A stretch of DNA of 60,174 bases from Acidobacteriota bacterium (GCA_013289875.1 JABCZC010000028.1:1-60174); one strand, 5' to 3'. Numbered from the stretch's first letter, positions 27,157 through 36,970 are shown. Notes: generated from the sequence alone by a model not told the origin. Numbers and translations: made by a program.

Positions 27157-29550
27157 TCAGTCTGTCCTTAGCGCCTGCATAGGCTCAACGCGTGTGGCGC
27201 GACGGCCGGGGATATACGTGGCCAGTGCGGCTACTAGAGAAAGCAGCACGGCGGCGGCTACCAGGGCCAGCGGATTCACTCCGCTGGCGCCAATGACCGA
27301 CTCGACCCAGGCGCGCATGAAGAAGGCTAAGACGGCGCCCACAACTATCCCCGCCAGCACCAGTCGAAAGACCCCGGAGAAAAGCAGCGTGAGAATGTTC
27401 CCCCGATTCGCTCCCAGCGCCATGCGGATTCCGAACTCTCGCTCGCGACGGCTGACCGAGTAAGCCATAACGCCGTAGACCCCGATGCTGGCGAGAAGCA
27501 GCGCCAGGCAGCCGAGAATCGCGGTTACCGTTGTGGAGGTGCGTTGCCCCGCGAGAGCATCGTCGGCGAGGCTCTGCAGGCTGGCCACATTGGAGACAGC
27601 CTGGCCGGGATCGACGGAAGCAACCGCGTGGCGCGCTTGCTCAGCGAGTGCTAGAGGATTGCCCCTTGTGCGTGATAGAAAAGCAAGGGCTTGCGGCGGG
27701 TTCTGCTCCGCGCTGCTGTAAATCTCGAACGCTGCAGGTGCCGCCTGACCCGCAAAGCGTACATCGGCGGCCACGCCGACGATCACATGATCGCCCCCGT
27801 TTTCTCTCGAGCAGCAGTGGAGATGCTTGCCGATGGGGCTTTGTCCCGGCCAGGGCTTTTCTGCCAGTGAGCGATTGATGATAGCCACGCCAGCAGAGCC
27901 GGGCTGGTCATGAAAGGTAAAGTCGCGTCCCTGCACGATCGGCGTCTGGACAGCGGCAAAGTAGCCGGGTGTCACGTAATGAAAATCGGCGAATGGATTG
28001 TGATCGGCAGTCCCGTTCGGTTGGCCTTCATAGCTGAAATCGCCGTTGGAATTTGTCCCATTGAAGGGAACATCCGTGCTCGCTCCAGCCTTGACTACGC
28101 CAGGTAATGCGGAAAGTTTTTCAAGCAGCGCGTTATAGAAGCGTCGTCTGTCTTCGGGTTTGGAATATTGCGCCGGGGAGGGCGCGATGCCGATCGAAAG
28201 AACGTTTTGCGGATTGACTCCCGGATCGACATTGAGCAACCGCGTGAAATACAGCGCCATGTTGATCGAGCCTGCGACCAGCAGCATGGAAAGCGCGATC
28301 TCGGCAATCACCAGCACCGAACGAGTACGGCTGTGCTCGCGCGATTCCGTCATCGAGCGGCCCTGTTGCAGCGCCTGCTTCTCATCATTGCGCAGAATGC
28401 GTAGCGCCGGCATGATGCCGAAAAGCACGCCCGTCGCAATCGCCAGCAGAGCTGTGAAGGCCAGCACCATGCCATCGAGATGCACATCCGACGGAGGCAC
28501 AAATCCCTTGGGCCACGCATCGACGGGGACATGCAGGAGCCCTTCGGCGATAAGCACGCCGAGACACCCTCCCGTGATCGAGAGCAGCAGGCTCTCCGTC
28601 AATGCCTGCTGCATCATGCGGCGGGGCGAAGCGCCCAGCGCCTTCCGCAGGGCGAACTCGCGTGCGCGATCCGCGGCGCGGGCAAGCAGCATATTCGCCA
28701 GATTCACGCAGGCGATGAGCAGAATAAAGCCGACTGCGGCCAGCAGGACAAGCATGACCGAACGCAGATCGCCGAAGACGAACTGCTGAAGCGGAACCAG
28801 CTCGATTCCATGCTTATTGTCGGGAAACTGCTTGTCGATCTGCGCCTGAATGCCGGCCATCTCCGTCTGTGCTGCTGCAGCCGTTACTCCCGGCCGCAGC
28901 ATGGCGATGTTAAAGAGGTAGTTGGTGCCGCGTTCGATGTAGGGCGGCCGTTGTTCGAGCGGAATCCAAACTTGCGGAGGCTGGGGGGCGCCAGCGGGGC
29001 GCTGGACGGGGACAACTCCCACAACCGTGCAGGTGCGTCCGTCGAGATTGAGCGGGCTGCCGATCGCCGACAAGCTGCGGCTGAATTGCTGCTGCCAGAA
29101 GAGTTGGCTGAGCAGGCAGACGGGAGCTGCGCCCTTTTCATGCTCGGCGGGGAAAAAATTGCGCCCGGCGACCGGCTGCATGCTGAACAGCGAGAAGTAG
29201 TCGCGGCTTGCGTAGCCTACGTTTACCGTCCCCGGCTCGCCCTTGCCCAGCCACGTCATCTGTCCGTTAAAGCGCGCGGCAAAATGCGAAAATGACTTGA
29301 CGCGCCCCTGCCATTCCTCAAAATCAGGATAGGAAACCGCCGCGTACGATCCTTGCGGATACACGCTCTTGATCGCGATCAGGCGCTCTGCGTCGGGATA
29401 CGGCAAGCGAAGCGCTCCGTGGATGACGCTGTAGATCGCGGTATTGGCTCCGATACCGAGAGCCAGTGTGAGCACGGCGACAAGGGTGAAACCAGGTGCG
29501 TTGCGAAACTGGCGAAAAGCGTAGCGAAGGTCCTGGAGCAACGGTTGCAT
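27157..29550 (-). CDS. ADOP-family FtsX/MacB-type permease
   Basis: 797 residues with the architecture of the acidobacterial duplicated orphan permease family. An N-terminal helix with [20 protein letters not shown] is followed by a MacB-like periplasmic domain, FtsX domain 1 ([20 protein letters not shown], then [19 protein letters not shown]), a second periplasmic domain, and FtsX domain 2 ([19 protein letters not shown]) near the C-terminus. No ATPase gene is adjacent, hence orphan. The family is highly expanded in acidobacteria; its substrate and energy partner are unknown. AGGAG precedes the ATG. Confidence 0.93.
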   Translation of the reverse strand: MQPLLQDLRYAFRQFRNAPGFTLVAVLTLALGIGANTAIYSVIHGALRLPYPDAERLIAIKSVYPQGSYAAVSYPDFEEWQGRVKSFSHFAARFNGQMTWLGKGEPGTVNVGYASRDYFSLFSMQPVAGRNFFPAEHEKGAAPVCLLSQLFWQQQFSRSLSAIGSPLNLDGRTCTVVGVVPVQRPAGAPQPPQVWIPLEQRPPYIERGTNYLFNIAMLRPGVTAAAAQTEMAGIQAQIDKQFPDNKHGIELVPLQQFVFGDLRSVMLVLLAAVGFILLIACVNLANMLLARAADRAREFALRKALGASPRRMMQQALTESLLLSITGGCLGVLIAEGLLHVPVDAWPKGFVPPSDVHLDGMVLAFTALLAIATGVLFGIMPALRILRNDEKQALQQGRSMTESREHSRTRSVLVIAEIALSMLLVAGSINMALYFTRLLNVDPGVNPQNVLSIGIAPSPAQYSKPEDRRRFYNALLEKLSALPGVVKAGASTDVPFNGTNSNGDFSYEGQPNGTADHNPFADFHYVTPGYFAAVQTPIVQGRDFTFHDQPGSAGVAIINRSLAEKPWPGQSPIGKHLHCCSRENGGDHVIVGVAADVRFAGQAAPAAFEIYSSAEQNPPQALAFLSRTRGNPLALAEQARHAVASVDPGQAVSNVASLQSLADDALAGQRTSTTVTAILGCLALLLASIGVYGVMAYSVSRREREFGIRMALGANRGNILTLLFSGVFRLVLAGIVVGAVLAFFMRAWVESVIGASGVNPLALVAAAVLLSLVAALATYIPGRRATRVEPMQALRTD

Positions 29551-29786
29551 GGCGACTCCTGATTGTGGCTAAGACTTAGGTGCAATTGGCGGGCCGCGCC
29601 ACTGCGGCGTAACTGCTTCATTGGAGAAGAACTCGCGGAGCTTCCGCTGTCCGGAATCCGGAGCGGGTGTTCGAGAGTGGACAGCGACATGCAGACTCCG
29701 CGCGCATGGCGGCCAATGTCATGGTTTACCCAGCGAACATTAGAATGGCTTGAGATTCTTCTCGAAGAAGATTGGGAGCGTGAGAA

Positions 29787-30926
29787 ATGAGCCAGCATGA
29801 TCTTAGAGAGCGCGCGAATCAGTTCTGGCTGCGCGTGACCGAGGGCATGCTGATCAGCGAACTGTGGTCTCAGTTTCGAACGGATGCCCAGACCGGCTAT
29901 CGCCTGTACTCCAAAGAGGTCGACTCCACGCGGGTTGCAGGCGTGGACCACTGGCGCCATTTCGGAAGCGTGGCCACGCAGTTCTTCTGGGCGATTCTGG
30001 AAAAGCTCACGCCGGCCCGAAGGGTCTTGTTACTCATCGCTTTGGTGCTGGTCTTTGTTCCCGGCGGCGAGTGGACATGGGCTACGAAATCGGGAACGGT
30101 GAAGGTATTCGCTCTCGATTTCCATTTCTATGGCGGGCTCCTGTTGCTCGTCCTGCTCATCCTTGAAGTGGGCGATCGCGTTGTAATGAAACGCGACCTT
30201 CAGATTGCGAAAGAGATCCAGGCATGGCTGCTTCCGGCCAATCCTCCGCCGGTGCCCGGGCTCGAAATCGCATTCACTACACGAGCGGCCAACACCGTCG
30301 CAGGAGACTACTATGACGTTTTCTCGCGTCCAGGTGAGGGCTCAGCGGGCAACACCTTTCTGATTGCCATCGCCGACGTTGCCGGCAAGAGCATTCCCGC
30401 AGCCATGCTCATGGCCACGTTTCAGGCGAGCCTGAAGACTCTCAGCAGCACGCACGGTAAGCTTACGGAATTAGTCAGCCGGATGAATCGCTACGCCTGC
30501 AGCAACAGCCAGAATGGCCGCCGGTTCACCACTGCATTCATTGCCGAATTTGACCCCGCGTCGCGTCGATTGACCTACGTCAACGCGGGACACAACCATC
30601 CCATACTGCGCCGGCAGTCGGGCGTCATCGAACGGCTGGGAATTGGCGGGTTGCCGCTTGGCATCATGGAAGACGCGCTCTATGAATCGGGAGAAGTGAT
30701 CCTTCAAAAGGGTGATTGGCTGGCGGCTTTTACCGATGGCGTCGTCGAGGCGGAGAACAGCTTTCAGCAGGAGTACGGAGAACAGCGCTTTCTTACCATG
30801 TTGCACTCTGGCGCGATGCTGACCCCACCCATGCTACTGAACACCATCATGGTTGACCTCGACCGCTTTGTCGGAAATGCTCCGCAGCACGATGACATTA
30901 CCTGCATGCTGTTGAACTCGGCCTGA
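29787..30926 (+). CDS. Membrane SpoIIE/PP2C-type serine phosphatase (RsbU-like)
   Basis: 379 residues. Two hydrophobic helices (about 78-95 and 115-132) precede a SpoIIE domain with all metal-binding Asp motifs: NTVAGDYYDVF, IAIADVAGKS, AAFTDGVVEAEN and QHDDITCMLL. Such phosphatases act on anti-anti-sigma factors in partner-switching pathways. No partner (anti-sigma, STAS) gene is in the window. It is convergent with a second SpoIIE gene, with only 7 bases between the stops. GGGAG precedes the ATG. Confidence 0.92.
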   Translation: MSQHDLRERANQFWLRVTEGMLISELWSQFRTDAQTGYRLYSKEVDSTRVAGVDHWRHFGSVATQFFWAILEKLTPARRVLLLIALVLVFVPGGEWTWATKSGTVKVFALDFHFYGGLLLLVLLILEVGDRVVMKRDLQIAKEIQAWLLPANPPPVPGLEIAFTTRAANTVAGDYYDVFSRPGEGSAGNTFLIAIADVAGKSIPAAMLMATFQASLKTLSSTHGKLTELVSRMNRYACSNSQNGRRFTTAFIAEFDPASRRLTYVNAGHNHPILRRQSGVIERLGIGGLPLGIMEDALYESGEVILQKGDWLAAFTDGVVEAENSFQQEYGEQRFLTMLHSGAMLTPPMLLNTIMVDLDRFVGNAPQHDDITCMLLNSA

Positions 30927-30933
30927 TGCACCT

Positions 30934-33105
30934 TTACCGCTGCCGCGCGAGCACCAGCGTGATGTCATCCGGCTGCTCCTGGCCGCCGATCCACGTACGC
31001 AGCGACTGCATCACCTGTTCGGAAATCGCATCGAGCGGTAGATGCCGGTGGCGGCGGACAACTTCCACCATGCGCTCCTCGCCGAATTCTCCGAACTCGT
31101 TTTCCGGCTCAGTGACGCCGTCACTATAGGCGATAAGAATGTCGCCGGGATAGAGCTGCTCGGTTCCCTGCTCGTAGCTCATGTTGTCGATCAAGCCGAC
31201 CACCGTTCCGCCGCAATCCAGCCGCGTCATGCTGTCGTCGGCGCGCAGCAGCAGCGGCGGCAGGTGCCCGCCCGTCGAATAAACAAGCTGGTTGCGCGCG
31301 CTCTCGTAGTGCGCCAGAAAGAGCGTGGCGTACTTCTCCGGTTGCGTGCTGCGAAAGAGGTGCCGGTTGAGCAGGGCGAGAATCTTGCCCGGCTGCTCGA
31401 AGAGCTCTCCGCATTCCAGTTCCGCCTCGCCTACGCGGGGATCGAGCGAACTGGCCAGTGCACGGTTGCCGGCGCTGACCAGCTCCAGACCGGCAAAGCG
31501 GTAGGCGCGCACCGCGGAGTGCAGCGTAGCCATCAGCAGCGCCGCCGAGATCCCCTTGCCGCTGATGTCTCCCAACGCGAGACCCAGGCCGGTGTTGCCG
31601 AAGACCAGGAAATCGTAATAATCCCCGCTGACCGTGCGCGCCGGATAGCAGGCTCCGTGCAGCTCCAGCATGGGCAGCGAGACGTTGGCCAGCGGAAACA
31701 GATTCGCCTGTACCTCCTGTGCGATCTCCAGCTCGTTCTGCAGGCGTTCCTTCTCGCGCTGCTCTTCCAGCAGGCGTTCAAGCGACGCAGCCATGCTGTT
31801 GAACGAGCGGCTAAGTGCGGCCAGCTGGTCGTGGCGTGTCACGTCGATGCGGTGCGTGAGATCACCCTTGTCGATGGCTGTGGTGGCCTCGTAGAGGTCG
31901 CGGATGGATTTGGTGATGGTGCGGTTGAGCCGCACCGCCATGATGAAGGCAATCAGTTCCAGGACGCCGAAGAGGACGGCAATACCAATCAGCACCTCCT
32001 GCACCACGGCAGCAATCTGCAACGAAGTAATGAAAAGCCGCTGGTAGAGCAGCGACGGCCGCGAGGTGACGTGCGTGAACGTGGTGTGCGCCTTGCCGGT
32101 CGCCCAATCCACCGTTTCGAGTGGCGCAAGGAAGGTGACGGGCACATCGTAGAAGTGTTGCGCTGGGGGTAGCGTGCCTCCCCGGACCGCTCGCTTCCGT
32201 GCCTCCTCGGCGCTGAGTTCGTGTCCGTCGATCTTTACTGGACCGCCGGAAGGCTTCCCGAAGCTATACTTTGTGACCCCGCCATTTTCGCCGACCATCG
32301 TCTCGTCATCTTCAATGTCGACGTCGGGAACGATGGTCACCGTACCCAGCCCGCGCGCAATCTGTGCGACATTCTCCTCACCGAGCGGCAGGCTGGTGAT
32401 GGTGGTGATGGTGCGTCCATCGCGGGTGTGCGTGTCGACGGCGCGGAGATAAAGCTTGCCATTGTCGACCACCACGCTGCTGAAGTGCGCCGCTGCCCAC
32501 GACGGCGCGCTGGTGATGGTGGTGGACTTCAGCGTCTCCGGCGTCAGCGCCAGCTGCTTCCCATCCAGGAAGGCCGCGACCTGCATAGCGACGTGTTCAT
32601 GGTCCACCGACGTGTTCTCTGCTTCGGGCAAAGTCACATTGCGCGTCTTCGGGTCCAGATCCACGGCGTGGGCTATGTGCAGATCGAAGGCGCGATTGGT
32701 AGACGCGATGTGGGCCAGCTCGGCTTTGATCTCCGCGCTCGCTGCGAAGATGGCGAACTGGCCCGAGAATGCATACAACAGGATCAAGGCCAGCGAGACA
32801 AACAGCACGACCGGCGTAAGCCCCATCAGCAGATACGTGACGATCAGCCGGTTGCGCACCTTCCAGAGAAGGCGGCCGAAAACCCAGCGCCAGAGCAACG
32901 GAATGCAGAACAGGATCAGGAAGAAGAACGTGAGGCCGCTCAAGGTCGAAAAAACCGTGCCTGCACCGCCGGGCAAGAGGCGTCCCAGGGCGAGAGCCAG
33001 GTAAACGACCAGCAGCCAGAATGCGAGACGGTGGCTTTTGCCCCGGGGCGGGTCACGGCGCAGACGCCGGAATACTCCGATCTCAAAATTACGCAGATGT
33101 CCCAT
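30934..33105 (-). CDS. HAMP-SpoIIE/PP2C-type serine phosphatase
   Basis: 723 residues. Several N-terminal membrane helices (about 26-46, 52-75, 90-115), a long extracytoplasmic region, a helix near 370-390, HAMP, a short coiled coil with LLEEQREKERLQNELEIAQE, then a SpoIIE domain with intact metal sites: RTVSGDYYDFLVF, LALGDISGKGISAALLMA, IAYSDGVTEPEN and EQPDDITLVLAR. It probably senses an outside signal and dephosphorylates a cytoplasmic STAS protein. Its last codons nearly meet the convergent SpoIIE gene. Confidence 0.92.
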   Translation of the reverse strand: MGHLRNFEIGVFRRLRRDPPRGKSHRLAFWLLVVYLALALGRLLPGGAGTVFSTLSGLTFFFLILFCIPLLWRWVFGRLLWKVRNRLIVTYLLMGLTPVVLFVSLALILLYAFSGQFAIFAASAEIKAELAHIASTNRAFDLHIAHAVDLDPKTRNVTLPEAENTSVDHEHVAMQVAAFLDGKQLALTPETLKSTTITSAPSWAAAHFSSVVVDNGKLYLRAVDTHTRDGRTITTITSLPLGEENVAQIARGLGTVTIVPDVDIEDDETMVGENGGVTKYSFGKPSGGPVKIDGHELSAEEARKRAVRGGTLPPAQHFYDVPVTFLAPLETVDWATGKAHTTFTHVTSRPSLLYQRLFITSLQIAAVVQEVLIGIAVLFGVLELIAFIMAVRLNRTITKSIRDLYEATTAIDKGDLTHRIDVTRHDQLAALSRSFNSMAASLERLLEEQREKERLQNELEIAQEVQANLFPLANVSLPMLELHGACYPARTVSGDYYDFLVFGNTGLGLALGDISGKGISAALLMATLHSAVRAYRFAGLELVSAGNRALASSLDPRVGEAELECGELFEQPGKILALLNRHLFRSTQPEKYATLFLAHYESARNQLVYSTGGHLPPLLLRADDSMTRLDCGGTVVGLIDNMSYEQGTEQLYPGDILIAYSDGVTEPENEFGEFGEERMVEVVRRHRHLPLDAISEQVMQSLRTWIGGQEQPDDITLVLARQR

Positions 33106-33120
33106 CTATCCGTTGAGTTT

Positions 33121-33160
33121 AGCTGAAAGAGCAGCGGAGAAGCGGGTAGCGATTCTTAGC
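33121..33160 (+). repeat. Degenerate member of the 15-bp repeat family
   Basis: AGCTGAAAGAGCAGCGG, then AGAAGCGGGTAGCGATTCTT, resembles the last unit and tail of the copies at 34152 and 36206 (AAGCGGGT-n-GCG-n-TTCTT). It lies in the divergent gap between the HAMP phosphatase and the YihY/BrkB gene, so this copy is not next to a stop codon. Confidence 0.45.
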
Positions 33161-33190
33161 TGCTAGCATCGAACTCAGGCACTCCCCCGC

Positions 33191-34123
33191 ATGATTACCA
33201 TCAAGCCCAGCGCCACACCTGACACGATTCCCGATCCTCCTGCGCGGCTGCCGGCGAACGCGGGCTTGTGGCCGCAGGTCGTCGGGCTGGTTCGCTACCT
33301 GTGCCAGAGCGAAGTGCACATGTACGCCTTCAGCGTGGCGGCGAACGCCATTCTGTCGCTCTTCCCCTTCATCGTCATGACCATGACGATTGAGCGATAT
33401 GTCTTTCACTCTCCGGCCATGGAGAACGTGCTCGGCGACATGCTGCGCTACTTCCTTCCCGCGCATCAGGACTTCGTCGTGAAAAACATGGGCCTGCTCG
33501 CGCACGCGCGCGGCAAGGTGCAGATCATCTCCGTCATCACCCTGCTCATCTCCACCAGCGGAGTCTTCCTGCCTCTCGAAGTCGCCCTCAACCGCGTCTG
33601 GGGAGTGACGAAGAACCGCTCCTACCTCATGAACGCCGTCGTCTCGCTCGGCCTGGCCTTCTCCGTCGGGCTACTCGCTCTCTTGTCCATCGCCTTCACC
33701 GCCGCGCAGACCCGCTTGCTGACCCTCGTCTTCTTCGGCAAAACGCAGAACTTCGTCTTCGGCTTCCTGGCGCACGCCATCCTGCAGCTCTCAGCCGCCC
33801 TCTTCAGCGTCGGCATCTTCTTCCTCATCTACTGGATTCTCCCTAACCGCAGGTTGCCCGTCGCCGCCGTGCTGCCGACAGCGGTGGTCACCGGCCTGCT
33901 CTGGGAGCTGGCCAAGCGGATCTACATCTTCGTGCTGCCCTGGCTCGATCTCGAATCCGCCTACGGACCGTTCTCCGTATCAGTGAGCCTCATGATCTGG
34001 GCGTTTCTTACCGGTCTCATCATGCTCGCCGGCGCGCAGATGTCCGCCACGCGTCACACGCTGCGGCTGGCGCGTGAGGCGGATCTGGAAGAGCAGCGGG
34101 AAGAGCAGCTAAAGGGCGAGTAG
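33191..34123 (+). CDS. YihY/virulence factor BrkB family membrane protein
   Basis: 310 residues with about six membrane helices. Family features include AFSVAANAILSLFPFIV near the N-terminus, LISTSGVFLPLEVALNRVWG in the middle and LILPN-type WILPNRR before helix five. The family (once thought to be RNase BN) is an inner-membrane protein group of unsettled function. The charged C-terminus ends EEQREEQLKGE, whose last codons belong to the 15-bp repeat array that also supplies the stop codon. Confidence 0.9.
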   Translation: MITIKPSATPDTIPDPPARLPANAGLWPQVVGLVRYLCQSEVHMYAFSVAANAILSLFPFIVMTMTIERYVFHSPAMENVLGDMLRYFLPAHQDFVVKNMGLLAHARGKVQIISVITLLISTSGVFLPLEVALNRVWGVTKNRSYLMNAVVSLGLAFSVGLLALLSIAFTAAQTRLLTLVFFGKTQNFVFGFLAHAILQLSAALFSVGIFFLIYWILPNRRLPVAAVLPTAVVTGLLWELAKRIYIFVLPWLDLESAYGPFSVSVSLMIWAFLTGLIMLAGAQMSATRHTLRLAREADLEEQREEQLKGE

Positions 34124-34167
34124 CTAAGAACCGGGTAGCTAAGGTCCGAATAGCTGGTAAAGCGGGT
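34107..34167 (+). repeat. 15-bp stop-proximal repeat array (copy at the YihY/BrkB stop)
   Basis: Four units in tandem: AGCTAAAGGGCGAGT, AGCTAAGAACCGGGT, AGCTAAGGTCCGAAT and AGCTGGTAAAGCGGGT. The first three are exactly 15 bases each, the last 16. The first unit is inside the coding sequence and the stop codon TAG forms at the junction with the second. The tail CGCGGTTCTTTGTACCGGCG is shared with the copy at 36206. Confidence 0.85.
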
Positions 34168-34217
34168 CGCGGTTCTTTGTACCGGCGCTGCCAACGATTG
34201 GGATATTGTGATGGACG

Positions 34218-35294
34218 ATGGCGAACCCCGAACATGTCGCGAAGCTGAAGGAAGGCGTCGAGGCTTGGAATAACTGGAGAAAAGAAAATCCGGATGTTGA
34301 ACTTGATTTTCGCCAAGCAGACCTCCATAGGGTGGACGTCGCCCTGATAAACCTCAGCCGGGCGAACCTCAGCGAGGCGAACCTCGGCGGTGCAGATCTC
34401 CTTGGGACAAACCTCAGCAAGACGAGCCTCATTGCGGCAAACATCAGCGGGACGAAGCTACACACAGCGGACCTTAGTGGAGCGAATCTCAGCCACGCAA
34501 GCCTGTTCAGAGCGAACCTATACAAGGCGAACCTAAGTGGGGCGAACCTCCGAAAGGCGGTTCTCCTCGAGGCTCGCCTATACAAGACGGACCTGAGCGG
34601 CGCAGACCTCAGTGGGGCGGACCTGACTTACGCGAGTTTGATTGGCACGAACTTTGAAGGAGCCAACCTGACAGGCTGTTCGGTCTATGGAATTTCGGCC
34701 TGGGATACTCGATTGGAAGAAGCAATTCAATCGAATTTGGTGATCACACCACACAATCAGTCCGCGATCCAAGTGGACAATCTAGAGGTTGCTCAATTCG
34801 TTTACCTGCTCCTGAACAACGAAAGAATACGGAACGTCATCGACACCATCACCTCCAAGGTGGTGTTGATTCTTGGCCGTTTTACTCCCGATCGAAAACC
34901 CGTACTGGATGCCATTCGAGAAGAGCTTCGCAAACGCGACTACTTGCCGATCCTCTTCGATTTCCAAAAGCCCGACAGCAAAGACCTCACAGGAACAATT
35001 ACCACTCTGGCCAACATGGCTCGCTTCATCATCGCCGATCTGACCGATCCTGCTTCCGTTCCCCATGAGCTCGCGATGATCGTTCCGAACACCCTCGTGC
35101 CGGTTCAGACAATCGTTTTGGAAGGACAGCACGAATACGCGATGTTTCGCGACCTTAAGACGAGATACCACTGGGTACTCGAACCCTACAAATACGAATC
35201 CGAACCTCTTCTGCTCGCACAGTTGAACGAGAAAGTCATCGCGCCGGCCGAAGCCAAGGCGAGACAGCTAAAGGCCGGGCTGCGACTCTCTTGA
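34218..35294 (+). CDS. Pentapeptide-repeat protein with a C-terminal TIR/NDT-like domain
   Basis: 358 residues. About 26 A(D/N)LxX pentapeptides (about 28-160, e.g. ANLSEANLGGADLLGTNLSK) should fold as a right-handed beta-helix. A linker leads to a Rossmann-like domain (about 205-330): KVVLILGRFTPDRKPVLDAI, YLPILFDFQKP, and ARFIIADLTDPASVPHELAM. That last motif resembles the active-site Glu region of TIR NADases and nucleoside deoxyribosyltransferases (xxIADLT...ExG-like). I know of similar two-domain proteins in other bacteria but no assigned function. Its base composition is more AT-rich than neighbouring genes, suggesting transfer. Confidence 0.85.
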   Translation: MANPEHVAKLKEGVEAWNNWRKENPDVELDFRQADLHRVDVALINLSRANLSEANLGGADLLGTNLSKTSLIAANISGTKLHTADLSGANLSHASLFRANLYKANLSGANLRKAVLLEARLYKTDLSGADLSGADLTYASLIGTNFEGANLTGCSVYGISAWDTRLEEAIQSNLVITPHNQSAIQVDNLEVAQFVYLLLNNERIRNVIDTITSKVVLILGRFTPDRKPVLDAIREELRKRDYLPILFDFQKPDSKDLTGTITTLANMARFIIADLTDPASVPHELAMIVPNTLVPVQTIVLEGQHEYAMFRDLKTRYHWVLEPYKYESEPLLLAQLNEKVIAPAEAKARQLKAGLRLS

Positions 35295-35552
35295 CATCAT
35301 CCGGCAGCCTGGGCGTAGACTCGCATCGTTCAGCCAACTCCCCATAACTTCTTACCTTCTGCTCCCTGCTCCGGATTCGACTGAACTGGCCCCGGTTCCC
35401 AAAAACAAAAGCGCAAGTAATTTCTGAGATCCGATCGAGGCTATGGCGGATACCACTCAGGCATCGCGATTCCGGATCTTCTGAACCTCCTCTGCGGCGA
35501 AGTCAAATCCGCCAACTCCGGCCGCATTCATCGAGCAGTCAGAGGAGCACCT

Positions 35553-36191
35553 ATGAAAAAGCACAGCATGATCGCGATCACAGCATTTGGATTTCTGTCC
35601 CTCGCGAGTTTTACGCGCGCTCAGGATTGGTCAGGCAACAAATTCTCGCTGAGCAGCAGTACATTCAAGAACAACGAGACGCTGCCGATCAGTACGATTT
35701 ACAACTATCAGTACAACGGAACCAACATCTGCTCCCTTGATGGAAGCCCCGGTGGAGACGAGTCTCCAGAGCTGTCATGGTCGAACGCCCCGCGCGGTAC
35801 ACGCAGCTTTGCCGTCACAACCTTCGATGTCACGGCGGGTGTCACGCACTGGGGCATGTATAACATCTCCGCCGAGACTACCGAGCTGCCCGAGAATGCA
35901 GGCGTTACCGGAAGCACCTACGGAGAACAGGTCATTAACACCTACGGTTCTGCCGGCACGAACGCCGACCTTAACTACGGTGGACCATGTCCTCCCGCCG
36001 ATTACCCCCCGAATGTCCACCATTACGTTTTTACGGTCTACGCTCTCGACACCGAACTCAAGCTGCCCTCGTCGGCGAATTTCCCGCCTACGGCTCTCAC
36101 GCTCTATCGCTCGCTTGTCGGGGCTGGAAGTTCAGGCCATATCCTCGCAAGCGCAAGGATTACCGGCCTCTACTCGACCACCCCCAAGTAG
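35553..36191 (+). CDS. Secreted PEBP (YbhB/YbcL) family protein
   Basis: 212 residues with a signal peptide (ending FTRAQ) and the phosphatidylethanolamine-binding fold: GDESPELSWSNAPRGTRSFA, DVTAGVTHWGMYNISA and HHYVFTVYALDTEL. It has Cys residues in NICSLDG and GGPCPPADYP that may form a disulfide outside the cell. Bacterial members are of unknown function. AGAGGAG precedes the ATG. The gene is set apart by long spacers on both sides. Its stop codon lies in a 15-bp repeat copy. Confidence 0.9.
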   Translation: MKKHSMIAITAFGFLSLASFTRAQDWSGNKFSLSSSTFKNNETLPISTIYNYQYNGTNICSLDGSPGGDESPELSWSNAPRGTRSFAVTTFDVTAGVTHWGMYNISAETTELPENAGVTGSTYGEQVINTYGSAGTNADLNYGGPCPPADYPPNVHHYVFTVYALDTELKLPSSANFPPTALTLYRSLVGAGSSGHILASARITGLYSTTPK

Positions 36192-36220
36192 CTGAGAGGG
36201 CGCGCAGCTGTACAGCGGAT
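36190..36220 (+). repeat. 15-bp stop-proximal repeat (copy at the PEBP stop)
   Basis: Two units, AGCTGAGAGGGCGCGC and AGCTGTACAGCGGAT, start within the TAG stop codon of the PEBP gene. They are followed by a tail (ATCGTTTCTGGTATCGGCGC) closely similar to the tail after the YihY/BrkB copy, so the repeat element is longer than the 15-bp array alone. Confidence 0.7.
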
Positions 36221-36549
36221 ATCGTTTCTGGTATCGGCGCTCCCGAAGCTTGGGACATTCGCCCCTTTGATCAGGCTCGCACCATATTTTCGCTTTTTTT
36301 TCTCCCAGAGAGTGATTTTCACGATAAAATAAGGCATGACCCGCGGCGGACAAACGATAATAGTTAAGAGCAAGATGATTCGATGGATCTGATTGATTCC
36401 ACGCTACTTCTCGTGTTTCGGGAGTAACTATTTGGAGTCCTCCCACCAAGACGGAAATATACAGAACCGATTTGCCGCCGCGGCAGTCAAATAAACAAGC
36501 CCAGGCCAAGTAAGCCCATATTAGAAATCCGGAAACGAGGGCGAATTAT
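36192..36549. other. AT-richer intergenic region, no gene found
   Basis: 358 bases between the PEBP gene and a small unknown gene. Apart from the repeat at its start it is more AT-rich than average, with a T8 run near 36294 and TAAAAT near 36326 that could belong to a promoter. No open frame with coding character was seen on either strand. Confidence 0.4.
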
Positions 36550-36888
36550 ATGCATACCACTACCCATAACCGACCTGTTAGTACGACGTGCACCGCCGTT
36601 TTCGCGCCTTTGCGCGAAAGGCTTGCGCGCGAGGTATCAAGCAGCGCCATGCTCGCGGACCTGCTCGATAAGCTGAACCAGATGCAGGAAGCCTGCGCGC
36701 GGCCCGCCGACTTCAAGCTCTGCTTTGACGTATTTGTCATTCGCGCTGCCGATCACGCGGATATCATTCAGACCTTCCTCCCAGAGCTGATCCGATTCCT
36801 GCCTAAAGACGCGCAGCAGAAGGCTTCGTTCGAATATCGCCTGGCTGAAGGTCGCGAAGCGAAGGACCTGACCTGGGACGTAGCATAG
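36550..36888 (+). CDS. Hypothetical small protein
   Basis: 112 residues, helical and charged, with two Cys (Cys15 and one in FKLCFDVFV). No signal peptide, membrane helix or recognised family. The sequence LADLLDKLNQMQEAC suggests an amphipathic helix. GAGGGCG precedes the ATG, and codon use fits a real gene. It lies in the accessory patch upstream of the nuclease-like gene, but a 395-base gap and intervening repeats make an operon unlikely. Confidence 0.6.
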   Translation: MHTTTHNRPVSTTCTAVFAPLRERLAREVSSSAMLADLLDKLNQMQEACARPADFKLCFDVFVIRAADHADIIQTFLPELIRFLPKDAQQKASFEYRLAEGREAKDLTWDVA

Positions 36889-36891
36889 AGC

Positions 36892-36921
36892 AGCTAAAGT
36901 CCGGGTCGCTGTAAAGCGGAT
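36892..36921 (+). repeat. 15-bp stop-proximal repeat (copy after the 112-residue gene)
   Basis: Two exact 15-base units, AGCTAAAGTCCGGGT and CGCTGTAAAGCGGAT, begin 3 bases after the TAG stop. The second matches the terminal unit of the copies at 34152 and 36206. Confidence 0.75.
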
Positions 36922-36970
36922 ACCCAAAATCCCGGTCAGTTAAAAAACAGTTAGCAAACCCACGTGGATT

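Noticed and set aside
29563..29790. 75-codon plus-strand frame before the SpoIIE gene
   Set aside because: TTG start without ribosome site, unusual composition rich in Trp and Arg, overlapping the end of the divergent gap; probably chance.
34020..34585. Long minus-strand frames with repetitive Leu/Arg/Ala peptides
   Set aside because: They are shadows of the 15-bp repeats and of the pentapeptide-repeat gene on the plus strand; repeated DNA gives repeated peptides in every frame.
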